Positions 26,788-35,485 of a stretch of DNA of 43,255 nt are shown in pieces. This DNA is from Microcoleaceae cyanobacterium MO_207.B10. Lineage in GTDB: Bacteria > Cyanobacteriota > Cyanobacteriia > Cyanobacteriales > Microcoleaceae. The translations under genes and the position numbers were made by a program. Location of the stretch: assembly GCA_030064835.1 (NCBI GenBank), contig JASJEE010000009.1, positions 1 to 43,255 of the forward strand, in the 5' to 3' direction. Each line of letters starts with the position of its first letter. Position 1 is the stretch's first letter. The notes below the pieces were generated by a model that did not search any database, was not told the DNA's origin, and was given only the letters and a program-made list of their open reading frames with translations.

Positions 26788-27615
26788 ATGACCCAGATAG
26801 TTTGCCTAGCTAATTCTTGGAAAAATGGAGAAAGATGTATTGCAGGAATTGAGATAAGTTCTAAAAAATGGGTACGACCTGTATCAAGTTTAAATGATGG
26901 TCGTATACCATTCAATATACGACAGATTCAAGGGAAAGAACCGCAATTATTAGATATTTTAGAAATTCCTTTAGAAGATAGTGGGCCTGATTTTGGATTT
27001 CAGTCTGAAAATCGATCTATATTACCTGGAGAATGGCAAAAAGTAGGATACTTTTATCCATGAGACTGGTTAATTAATTACGAGCAAAATTAATCATACA
27101 TTCTGCACAATAGAGGTAAAGCTGTTTCTTTTGATTATATGCAAAATTTACCTATGGCTAAACGCCGAACTCTACAACTTGTTAGAACAAAAGAGTTTCA
27201 TGTTGAATGTGAAGAAAATGATTATGGAGAACTGAGGTGGAAAGGTTATTTAAAAACAGTAAATGGCGTGACACTAGAGAGAGTTAGTATTACAGATCCA
27301 AGATTTATTGAAGAAGAAGAACTAGATTATTATGATTATTATAAATTCCCAGATTGTTTAATAACTTTGAGTTTAGGAATGCCGTTTCGTTGGAATGAAG
27401 GAGATGATTTTTACTGTTATAAGCTTATTGCTGGTGTAATTAACTTAGATAGAGAAGCGAAATATAGAGAAGCGGAATATTGGGCAGAGTTAGAGAGAAA
27501 AGCAGAAGCGGAATCTCAGGAATATTTGGCGGAATTTCATGAATACTTAGATAGAAAACGAGAAGCAGAATCTCAGGAATATTTAGAAAGAGAAGCGGAA
27601 TATTGGGAAGACTAA
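26788..27615 (+). pseudogene. DUF488-partner gene (dual-OB-like) split by two in-frame stops
   Basis: A single reading frame runs 26788-27615 but is cut by TGA at 27061-27063 and TAA at 27091-27093. The N-part has 91 residues (IVCLANSWKNGERCIAGIEI, then EWQKVGYFYP). The bridge reads DWLINYEQN, then SYILHNRGKAVSFDYM. The C-part can start at 27139 (158 residues, RRTLQLVRTKEFHVECEEN..., PDCLITLSLGMPF). The halves together look like a protein with two OB-like beta-barrels that accompanies DUF488 genes (recollection, moderate). The tail has imperfect repeats of AESQEYL and REAEYW. No frameshift has accumulated, so the break is recent, read through, or both halves are still made. Confidence 0.65.
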
Positions 27616-27922
27616 TAATTTCATTATATTTGTAGTAGACTGACACACTTAAAATTGTGGAATAGATTTTAATTTCTAGGTGTCTTCATCTATCTCTTAT
27701 TTTGAAGTGTAAAGTGCAGGGAAAGTCACTAATCTATCTTTATCTTCCCATACCTTCCATACCTCACCTTTTTCCCACACTTTCTTAACAGATTATTTTA
27801 GCTGTGCAGCCTCAAGTAGGTCGAATTTATGGATAGTTAACCAAATCTTAAAGCTTCAAAATTTGACACTTTATTCCTTTCTGTTCAACCTATATTAATG
27901 ATAATTAATTAATCCGATAATA
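27616..27922. other. Intergenic region with inverted-repeat ends
   Basis: No gene is seen here. Positions 27632-27660 (tagtagactgacacacttaa) and 27793-27818 (ttattttagctgtgcagcct) look like opposing ends of the same kind of element found at 30708-30843. The segment lies between convergent genes. Confidence 0.45.
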
Positions 27923-28798
27923 TTAGACTTTCTCCCGTAACATCTCTAATTCTTCCCGCAAAGACAAAGGCTCATATCCCAACCCAAAAGCTAGAGAACT
28001 ATCCAAAGAAACATCAGCAGGTCGAGGTGCAGCCATTGTTACATCTTTTTGCAAACAAGGTTTTAACTTATCTTTTGGCAGTTCTAAAACCTCCGTCATT
28101 AAACAACCAAATTCATAACGAGAAATACGTTTTTTTCCTCCTAAATGTAAATATCCCTCGACTTTTTCCAAAGCTAATAATAATCCTTTAGCAGCAGTAT
28201 TAGCACTAACAGGAGTTCTAATTTCATCAGTAAATAAATTAAGCTCTTTTCCTGCTCTTAAAGTTTGGATAAAACCTTGAATAAAACTATTAGAAGTAGG
28301 AGAAGCTAAACCAAACATTAAAGGCATTCTACAGATAGCCGTCTTGGGGTAACGTGCCAACATTCCCTGCTCCGCCAAAACTTTTTGTTCCGCATAAATA
28401 CTAACAGGAGACACCAAGTCAGTCTCTCGATAAGGAGGGTTTAAACCATCAAAAACTAAACCTGTAGAAGTAAAAACACAAGGTATTTGATAATCTGCAC
28501 AAAGTTCAGCAATATAATTAGCAGCTATGACATTAATCTGATATGATTCTGTGGGATAAGTCTGACATAAATTAGGGCTAGATATAGCAGCAGCATGAAT
28601 AACAGCTTCCGGTCGGATATTTTCAAATAAACTTTTTATTTCCCCAAAATTTCCCAAGTTAACTTTGAGACTAATAACTCCTGGAATTTGAACTGGATGT
28701 GTGAAGTATGTACCATAAACTTGCCATTTATTTTGAGCAATTTGACAAATATTCCATCCCAAGAAACCACTAACTCCTGTAATTAATAATTTACTCAT
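27923..28798 (-). CDS. RfbD-like NAD(P)-dependent sugar-nucleotide reductase
   Basis: 291 residues, an extended short-chain dehydrogenase. The N-terminal cofactor motif is LLITGVSGFLGWNICQIA, followed by AVIHAAAISSPNLCQT. The catalytic Ser/Tyr-x3-Lys region is TSTGLVFDGLNPPYRE...VSIYAEQKVLAEQ. This is the dTDP-4-dehydrorhamnose reductase (RmlD/RfbD) family or a close relative. It would supply a deoxy-sugar nucleotide for the polysaccharide glycosyltransferases that follow on the same strand. The other rhamnose genes (rfbA, B, C) are not in the window, so substrate assignment stays open. Confidence 0.8.
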   Translation of the reverse strand: MSKLLITGVSGFLGWNICQIAQNKWQVYGTYFTHPVQIPGVISLKVNLGNFGEIKSLFENIRPEAVIHAAAISSPNLCQTYPTESYQINVIAANYIAELCADYQIPCVFTSTGLVFDGLNPPYRETDLVSPVSIYAEQKVLAEQGMLARYPKTAICRMPLMFGLASPTSNSFIQGFIQTLRAGKELNLFTDEIRTPVSANTAAKGLLLALEKVEGYLHLGGKKRISRYEFGCLMTEVLELPKDKLKPCLQKDVTMAAPRPADVSLDSSLAFGLGYEPLSLREELEMLREKV

Positions 28799-28866
28799 AT
28801 ATCTAATACTTAGGTGTGATAAATTTTGGGTACAAATAGTTGGACTCTTACTAAGACTCAGGAGGA

Positions 28867-29005
28867 ATAAATCGGCGTTGGTAAATCAAGAGATGAAACT
28901 TTAAAAGTAATCTGTTTTTAATACCTCTAAATATTTAACCAGAGTAACTGGTGAGTATCACCCCTAGTAGAAAATCATCCCACCAATTACCAACGCCAAT
29001 AAATC
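28867..29005. mobile_element. 123-bp MITE with IS1-like ends and perfect 8-bp target duplication
   Basis: The element is 28875-28997. Its left end GGCGTTGGTAAATCAAGAGA and inverted right end GGCGTTGGTAATTGGTGGGA form a terminal inverted repeat. It is flanked on both sides by AATAAATC (28867-28874 and 28998-29005), an exact 8-bp duplication. The left end matches the inverted right end of the IS1-family element at 38215-38991 (GGCGTTGCTGAATCAAGGGA) at most positions. It has no coding capacity. Confidence 0.85.
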
Positions 29006-29540
29006 TAACCATTTTTTTTGGTCTGACTCTATTTTAGTCAAAGAGACATTAAAATAAAGTCTTATAATCCCCAAGCAAAAGGGTTTTCTATTCCTAGCAA
29101 AACTGATGTATGACCGCTCAAGCTTAACTACTTGTGGAAAATTAATTTAAAATTTTCAGAGAGTAGGGAGTACCGGAAAAATATATTTATATAGTTTGAT
29201 AAGTATATCAAAAATAATTTGCCTTACCTACTTCACCTCAGCAGTAAATATACAATTAATTTTGCTTGACTACTTATTTGTAACTTTTTTTCACTCTTGC
29301 TGTTAAGAGCGATTAATTTCATAAATTTATATAGCAATTCCCACAGTTATGAGGTACAGTAAGTTTTCTCTCTTTTCCTGTGTCAAATAAGATCGAGATA
29401 TGAGGTGTAGTTCAGGAGTCCGAGAAACCCTATAAAGCATTTTTCATACAAGTGGCGTATATCTCAAAGTTTTTAAATTCTCTCTAGACAGTTTTCTAAA
29501 ACACAAATTTTCTATCTCATCCAACCGAGAAAGTCTATAA
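29006..29540. other. Intergenic region
   Basis: No gene is seen here. It holds a solitary end of the TATAGCAATTC...GAGGTAC element family at 29330-29360 and a GGGAGTA fragment near 29163. The rest is AT-rich. Confidence 0.5.
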
Positions 29541-29623
29541 TAGACATCTCCAATAATAAAAAATAAAATCAATTATTTCTTCCTACTCCCTGCTCCCTAC
29601 TCCCTGTTTTCCGGAGATGTCTA
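29541..29623. mobile_element. 83-bp inverted-repeat element overlapping the end of the GT2 gene
   Basis: Exact 11-bp arms TAGACATCTCC (29541-29551) and GGAGATGTCTA (29613-29623). The interior holds the GGGAGTAGGGAGCAGG minisatellite. The coding end of the adjacent glycosyltransferase gene lies inside it. Confidence 0.7.
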
Positions 29624-30555
29624 ATACTAATTTTTAAGTAGTAAAAAGGGCTAATCATACCACTAATCAAAAATTGTAATTCACAGGCAGCAACTAAATC
29701 AGTTTTAACTTCCTGTCTATACTTAAAAATATGTCTGACAGCTCGGCGCAAATTTCCCAAAAATATCCTGCTCATTACAATTGGTTTTTGCCAGTTTTTC
29801 ACATTAATTAGCCGAAGTTCGCAAATACAAATTCCCACAGTATTAGACAAAGAGAGCAAATAACCTCTTTCTAATCTAGACTTAGGAATTTTATGAAAAA
29901 TGTGCATATTTGGGTTATACCAAATTTCCCAACCACCTCTATATAAATGAAGAGATATCTCAAAATCATTTCCACCTCTTGTAGTTCTAACTAAGCGTCG
30001 GGGAACATTTTCCAGCCAAGCTTTTTTCCTAACTACTAATCCCGCTCCAGGTGGCAAACTTAAATTTTCTGGGTCGTATAAATGAGCTTCTGAACCTCGT
30101 TCTTTAATCGCTAAAAATGATTTAATTCTCTCAAAATTTTTTGGAGGTTCAACTTCAAAATCTCCATGAATTTGACCGCCATAAGCTCCTGCTTTTGGGT
30201 ATTCTTGACCAAATTTATAAGCCATATAAACCCAATCAGGAGTAGGCAAAGTATCATCATCAATGAAACCAATCAATTTTCCTCCAGCCTCTTCTACCGC
30301 TTTTTGACGAGCAAAAGCTAACCCTTGTTGTCTTTCAAAAGAATATCTTAACGGGAAATCTGTAGACCAATTTTCTTGATAACTTTGAACAACTTTTGCT
30401 GTATTGTCTTGGCTATTATTATCAACAACAATAACTTCCCAAGAAAATTCCTCAGTATTAATTTGAGAACGCAGTTTTTCTAATACCTCTGGTAGACGCA
30501 TTTCCCCATTATAAGTAGGAATAGCTACTGTAAAATCTATCTGTTTTCCAATCAT
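29569..30555 (-). CDS. hpsE: HpsE-type family 2 glycosyltransferase
   Basis: 328 residues, GT-A fold. FTVAIPTYNGEMRLPEVLEKL opens the nucleotide-sugar domain; VIVVDNNSQDNT and the metal-binding FIDDDTLPTPDWV follow. Later motifs, shared with the fusion protein next door, are LPPGAGLVVRKKAW, GGWEIWYNP and KIPKSRLERGYLL. These are typical of hormogonium-polysaccharide HpsE-like enzymes, which help make an extracellular polysaccharide for gliding. The final 16 or so codons (RKTGSREQGVGRNN) are supplied by an inverted-repeat element (29541-29623), so the native C-terminus has been replaced. No membrane anchor is obvious. Confidence 0.82.
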   Translation of the reverse strand: MIGKQIDFTVAIPTYNGEMRLPEVLEKLRSQINTEEFSWEVIVVDNNSQDNTAKVVQSYQENWSTDFPLRYSFERQQGLAFARQKAVEEAGGKLIGFIDDDTLPTPDWVYMAYKFGQEYPKAGAYGGQIHGDFEVEPPKNFERIKSFLAIKERGSEAHLYDPENLSLPPGAGLVVRKKAWLENVPRRLVRTTRGGNDFEISLHLYRGGWEIWYNPNMHIFHKIPKSRLERGYLLSLSNTVGICICELRLINVKNWQKPIVMSRIFLGNLRRAVRHIFKYRQEVKTDLVAACELQFLISGMISPFYYLKISIRHLRKTGSREQGVGRNN

Positions 30556-31158
30556 TAGAAAATTATTTATCTATAAAGTCTAAACTATCAAAAATATTTT
30601 TTGTGACTTTAGAAATAAGCTTTGATAACTACAGCTCCGAATAAACTTTAGAAACTGTTTATTAAAGTAATATTAACTAGCTATCAGCTTTTATCAGTGC
30701 AAAATTGTAGTGGACCGTTTCAGCTAAAGTAGTGCATTAAAAAAGTGTGGGTGGGAGGTGTGGGAAGAGGGGGAAGAGGGGGGAGATTAATCAACCCAGA
30801 ATTTAAAATAAGAGTGCAACATTTAAGATGAAACAGTCCAGTAGGGTGCGTACTTACGGCTTAAATTTAGACTATGAAAGAGATTTAGTAATCCGTCATC
30901 ACCCACCATTTTAGATGTGTCAATCCAGTAGAGCAACTTAGGCGACAATAAATATTCCCACTCACCAAGTCCTTAAATTTCCGCCGTAACCCACCGAACA
31001 TACCTATATATTAAGCCAATAAACTATCTTAATCTTTAGTTTGAAACACTCTCTTAGTTAACTGATTATTTCATAAATATAGACTCATAAAAAAATCATC
31101 TAACAGCTTGTACCTGTAATTGAGATTTGATTCTATAAAAATTATCTTTTTCTACATT
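30556..31158. other. Intergenic region with inverted-repeat element at 30708-30843
   Basis: No gene is seen here. The element at 30708-30843 has ends TAGTGGACCGTTTCAGCTAA and (inverted) TACTGGACTGTTTCATCTTA, with a GTGTGGG/GGGAAGAG minisatellite inside. Positions 30843-31005 carry further ACCCACC/GGTGCG-type repeat fragments related to the one at 10921. Confidence 0.55.
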
Positions 31159-32910
31159 TTAACCATTCAATATAAAAGGTTGGGGACGCTCTATACCATA
31201 ACCCTGAGCATAATTTACTCCCACTTTTTGCATTTCTTTAATTACATAACTATTTTCCACTGCTTCAGCAATAGTTTTGATACCCAACTTATCACCTATT
31301 TCATTAATTTTTTCTATGTCTCTCAGCTTCTCAGTATTTGTCAAAAATCCTTGTACTAACTTGCTATCTATTTTCATAAAATCTATAGGTAGTTTTTTCA
31401 GATAATCAGGGATTAATTTATTACGACCAACATTATCTAAAGTGAAATGACAGCCAATATCTTTAAAAACACTAATCAGCTTTCCTACTTGATTAAAATT
31501 AGTAACAGCAATACTTTCACTAATTCCTAAACTTATTGTCTCTGGATAAATTTCATATATCTCAAACTGCTGACGCAAAAATTGGATAAAATTTTCATCA
31601 TTCACAGTTGCCTGACTCAGATTAATTTCATAAACAAATAATGGTTGAATTTTAACCACCTTAGAAATTTCAGTAAACAATGTTTTGATTACCCATCGGT
31701 CAATAGCTAACATCAAATTATAACGTTCAGCAGTGGGTAGAAATTTCCCTGGTAATATTATCTCCCCTGTTTTGTCTTCAAGCCTTAGCAGAATTTCAGA
31801 ATGTTTACTATTTAATTCTTGGTTATTAATTGAAAATATATTTTGGGAATGAAGACAAAAGCGTTTTTCTTCAAAAGCTGTGGCAATAGTTTCTAACCAA
31901 TATTCACTTTTAGCTAGTCGTGGATTACTCCGTGCTTTTGCTTCAGTTTCTTTTTGTTTATGCCATATAAAAAATGGGCTTTTGATTGTATTCCACAAAA
32001 ATTCTGTCTGGCAAGCACTAACAGTATCAGTTGTAATTTTGTTTCCTTTTTTTATTAAATGAAGTACCAATCTACGGAAGTCATTTGCCAGATAAGCTGG
32101 AAAAAGTAAGGGTTTTTGCCAACTTTTTAGAGTCATCATTCTCAATTGATATCGACTTAAACCAACACAGCGAACAAGCATTAACAAGTAATCTCTTTTC
32201 AGTCGAGAATTAGGTATTCTATGATCAACAACCATTGCCGGATTATACCAAATTTCCCATCCGGCTTTCTGAATATTAATGAGAGCTTCTAAATCTTCAC
32301 TGGCTAATCGTGCTTTTTTAGTTGTGTGATTCAAAAATAAAGTCTTGGGAACTGCTTTTTGCCACGCTTTCTTACGCACAACTAAGCCAGCTCCAGGAGG
32401 CAAAATTTTATGTTTTGGATTGTATAAAAGCGGTTGATTTCCTCTCTCTACTATTGCTAAAAAACAAGCTATTTCTTGAAAATTTTCTGGTAATTCTACT
32501 TCAGAATCTTGCTCAAAAAAATCAGCATGAATTTGGCTACCATAAGCACCGACTTGAGGATGTTCCTGGGCAAAAGTATAAGCTTGAGCTACCCATTCAT
32601 AATCAGGTAGATTATCATCATCCAAAAATCCAATTAATTCGCCTTTTGCTTTTTCGACACCTCTTTGTCTGGCAAAAGCTGCACCCTGCTTCGGAGCAAA
32701 AGCATATTCAAGTGGCATTGATGAGGGCCAATTAGCTTGATTAGCTTTAACTATTTCGGCTGTCAAATCTGTGCTGTTATTATCAACAACAATTACTTCC
32801 CATGAAAAGTATTCTGTGTTAATTTGGTATTTTAATCTTTCTAAGACTTTTGGTAGATGTGTTTCCCCATTATAAGTAGGAATAACAACTGTAAAATCAA
32901 TCTTTGTCAT
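31159..32910 (-). CDS. HpsE-like glycosyltransferase fused to a degenerate EAL domain
   Basis: 583 residues in one open frame. Residues 1 to about 315 are a GT2 domain (VVIPTYNGETHLPKVLERL, FLDDDNLP with D97-D99, LPPGAGLVVRKKAW), paralogous to the gene at 29569. Residues about 335-583 are an EAL-type domain that begins with the usual WLETIATAFEEKRFCLH junction. EAL landmarks: E372 (EILLR), N430 (INLS), K513 (MKID), E549 and E552 (AEAVE), Q569 (QGYG). Two metal-site positions are altered: G462 stands where EITE has its first Glu, and DNVG (D492-N493) replaces DDFG. Phosphodiesterase activity is therefore doubtful; the domain may bind cyclic-di-GMP to control the enzyme (inference). Confidence 0.88.
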   Translation of the reverse strand: MTKIDFTVVIPTYNGETHLPKVLERLKYQINTEYFSWEVIVVDNNSTDLTAEIVKANQANWPSSMPLEYAFAPKQGAAFARQRGVEKAKGELIGFLDDDNLPDYEWVAQAYTFAQEHPQVGAYGSQIHADFFEQDSEVELPENFQEIACFLAIVERGNQPLLYNPKHKILPPGAGLVVRKKAWQKAVPKTLFLNHTTKKARLASEDLEALINIQKAGWEIWYNPAMVVDHRIPNSRLKRDYLLMLVRCVGLSRYQLRMMTLKSWQKPLLFPAYLANDFRRLVLHLIKKGNKITTDTVSACQTEFLWNTIKSPFFIWHKQKETEAKARSNPRLAKSEYWLETIATAFEEKRFCLHSQNIFSINNQELNSKHSEILLRLEDKTGEIILPGKFLPTAERYNLMLAIDRWVIKTLFTEISKVVKIQPLFVYEINLSQATVNDENFIQFLRQQFEIYEIYPETISLGISESIAVTNFNQVGKLISVFKDIGCHFTLDNVGRNKLIPDYLKKLPIDFMKIDSKLVQGFLTNTEKLRDIEKINEIGDKLGIKTIAEAVENSYVIKEMQKVGVNYAQGYGIERPQPFILNG

Positions 32911-33690
32911 TAGTATTGTGAACCTTAACGATTGATATATATTTTATTTTAAAGATTAGTGGTCTAATCGTTATCTGTCTCCAATATTAGTTTTTTGCAG
33001 TTCCATAAACTATTCAAAGCAATAGTTCGTGGTTTATTAGAAAATACTGAAAATATTCATCAGTATTTTTACTAATATCCACATCACCCTGCTGAGACTA
33101 AATATATCTTAAGTAGGTCTCACTTTATATAAAGATTTAGTAAAGAATGTGGATAAATTATTGAATTTACTCTTGAGTTAATTGAGTATAAAAAATCTGG
33201 ATCTACTACTCCTATTTTGGTTGTCAAAAAATATTCTATTAAAAGGGAATAGGCAACAGGGAACAGGATTAAGAGTTTCAGGATTTTTATCTATTTTTTG
33301 ATTTGTTATAAATGATTGAGGATTGCTATAGATATCATATATATATAACAATCTTATTTCAGTTTTAATATTCTGGTGGTACTTAGGAGTCAGGAGTAGT
33401 AGGGACGATTTCCTACGGAATACTACGCAAACGCAAATCGCCCGTATCATAATTTAAACGGTTTTCAGTTAATATTAACTGTTATAAAAATTTTCACAAC
33501 CCATTTAGGATTGCTATATATACCTAAGTTAATATCAGTTAATGATATAATGACAAACTATAAGTCTGGACTTCGGTTAAATTTTCATATAGACAGCCAT
33601 AGTGCATCCTTACTGCTCTGAGATAGAACAACATTTCGCTTCACAAAAATAACTAAAATAAATCAATAATTTAACGATAATTGAAACAAT
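32911..33690. other. Intergenic region
   Basis: No gene is seen here. Positions 33300-33360 and 33480-33520 carry ends of the ATATAGCAATCCT element family (compare 20259-20376). A 'ggaataggcaacagggaacagg' stretch lies near 33245. The region holds the divergent promoters of the GT2-EAL and GT4 genes. Confidence 0.55.
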
Positions 33691-34878
33691 ATGCGAATCT
33701 TACAAATAGTGCCATCTATTTCTCTAGTTTATGGCGGTCCTAGTCAAATGGTTTTAGGACTTTCTACTGCTCTTACTGCTCAAAATATTGATGTGACTAT
33801 TCTCACTACAGATTCTAATGGAGATATAGGTCAAGCACCTTTAGATGTTCCTTTAGATAGACCTGTTATCCAAAATGGTTATCAAATTCGTTATTTTCAT
33901 TGCTCCCCATTCCGTCGTTATAAATTTTCCCTTAAATTATTACAATGGTTAAATCAACACGCTGCGGAATTTGATTTAGCTCATATTCATGCTTTATTTT
34001 CACCAGTAACTACCATAGCTGCTACTGTGGCTAACTATAACAAAATACCCTATATTTTAAGACCTTTAGGTACTTTAGATCCGGCAGATTTACGCAAGAA
34101 AAAACAACTCAAAAAAATTTATGTTTCTTTGTTAGAAAAGCGGAATATTGCCAATGCTGCAGCGCTTCATTTTACCAGTATTGAAGAGGCAAAAGTTTCC
34201 GAAAGATTTGGTTTATCAACGACAGATTTAGTAATTCCTTTAGGTGTTAACCCACCAGAACAAGAGCAAGCAAAAAAACAGTTAATTAATTATCTTAAAT
34301 CTCAAGGGATAGATATCCAAAATCCCATGATTTTGTTTATGTCTCGCATTGAACCAAAAAAAGGGCTGGATTTATTATTACCAGCTTTAGAAAAGTTATT
34401 AGCAGCAGGGAGAAAGTTTCAATTTATTTTAGCAGGTGCAAATCCCCAAGACCCTAATTATGAAGCAAAAATTCAGGAAAAAATAGCAACTTCACCTCTG
34501 GCTAAATGTACTAAAATCACAGGGTTTGTGACAGGGGAAATCAAATCAAGTTTGTTACAAGTTGCTGACTTATTTGTATTACCTTCATATTATGAGAATT
34601 TTGGCATTGCAGTTGCAGAAGCAATGGTAGCTGGTACACCAGTAGTTATTTCAGACCAAGTTCATATTTGTGAAGATATAGCTAATGCAAAAGCAGGTTG
34701 GGTTAGCAGTTGTGAAATAGGAAATATGGCTGATTTAATAGAGTTAGCTTTGGAGAATCAAGAAGAAAGAAAACAAAGAGGATTAAACGCTAAACAGTTA
34801 GCCAGAAAAAATTATAGTTGGGAAGCGATCGCTAAACAAACTATCCAAGCTTATCAAAACATTATTGCCTCCCGATAG
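33691..34878 (+). CDS. Family 4 glycosyltransferase
   Basis: 395 residues, GT-B fold, retaining. N-terminal domain: MRILQIVPSISLVYGGPSQMV, HIHALFSP and ILRPLGTLDP. C-terminal domain: ILFMSRIEPKKGLDLLLPAL, KITGFVTGE and the E-x7-E motif ENFGIAVAEAMVAGTPVV. No anchor is seen, so it is probably a peripheral membrane enzyme of exopolysaccharide assembly. It is divergent from the GT2-EAL gene and fits the same polysaccharide locus. The donor sugar cannot be predicted. A HIP1 site lies near 34826. Confidence 0.88.
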   Translation: MRILQIVPSISLVYGGPSQMVLGLSTALTAQNIDVTILTTDSNGDIGQAPLDVPLDRPVIQNGYQIRYFHCSPFRRYKFSLKLLQWLNQHAAEFDLAHIHALFSPVTTIAATVANYNKIPYILRPLGTLDPADLRKKKQLKKIYVSLLEKRNIANAAALHFTSIEEAKVSERFGLSTTDLVIPLGVNPPEQEQAKKQLINYLKSQGIDIQNPMILFMSRIEPKKGLDLLLPALEKLLAAGRKFQFILAGANPQDPNYEAKIQEKIATSPLAKCTKITGFVTGEIKSSLLQVADLFVLPSYYENFGIAVAEAMVAGTPVVISDQVHICEDIANAKAGWVSSCEIGNMADLIELALENQEERKQRGLNAKQLARKNYSWEAIAKQTIQAYQNIIASR

Positions 34879-34981
34879 GTTAGTCATAGAAAATTTTAAA
34901 TTAGGGAAAATAATTTCTCAAATTCCCCTAATTTTTCAAAAAATTCAAGATTAAAAAAATTCTCAGGACACTACATTTAAT

Positions 34982-35485
34982 CTACTCTTCCTGATTTTGA
35001 TTATTTTTATATTTTCTAGATTTCTTTTTGGTAAGTTGATAGTTTTCCGACTGCTCCTGAAAAATTTGTGAAGCTGTTTCTGCTGGAACTTCTAATACCT
35101 GACACAAACGAGTTAAAAACACCTGTTCTTTTCCCGATAAAACTCCATCTACTAAAATTATATTTGTAGCTAAAGTAAACGCTGTTTCTTTATATTCCGG
35201 ATGGAGTACATCATTAGCAGTAGCTACTAAATTATTTATTCCTTTTTCACTGAGCATATTTAATAGCTTATCGAGTGTCTTTGTAATTTGTTTTTCGGAA
35301 TATCCTTTAAACAATTCCATTTGAGACAGAAGCGTAATAACTCGTTCTGTTTCTATATCTAACAGATAACCATCAGAGGCAATAGCAGATACCGCAATAG
35401 CAGCTATTGCTTCGGCTTGTGAGAATCTAACTTTATTTGCATTATTACCCTTAAATACTTTATTCAATAAACTCATATTAGGCAT
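34982..35485 (-). CDS. TerB-like (tellurite-resistance domain) protein
   Basis: 167 residues, all helical. Two repeat-like helical halves carry the family's acidic metal-binding positions (IAVSAIASDGYLLDIETERV and ATNIILVDGVLSGKEQVFL). It ends with a basic tail (KKKSRKYKNNQNQEE). TerB-like domains are calcium-binding-like modules found in stress systems; the role here is unknown. Start MPNMSLLN at 35485; the ATG three codons on (35476) is also possible. It converges with the GT4 gene with a 103-nt gap. Confidence 0.82.
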   Translation of the reverse strand: MPNMSLLNKVFKGNNANKVRFSQAEAIAAIAVSAIASDGYLLDIETERVITLLSQMELFKGYSEKQITKTLDKLLNMLSEKGINNLVATANDVLHPEYKETAFTLATNIILVDGVLSGKEQVFLTRLCQVLEVPAETASQIFQEQSENYQLTKKKSRKYKNNQNQEE

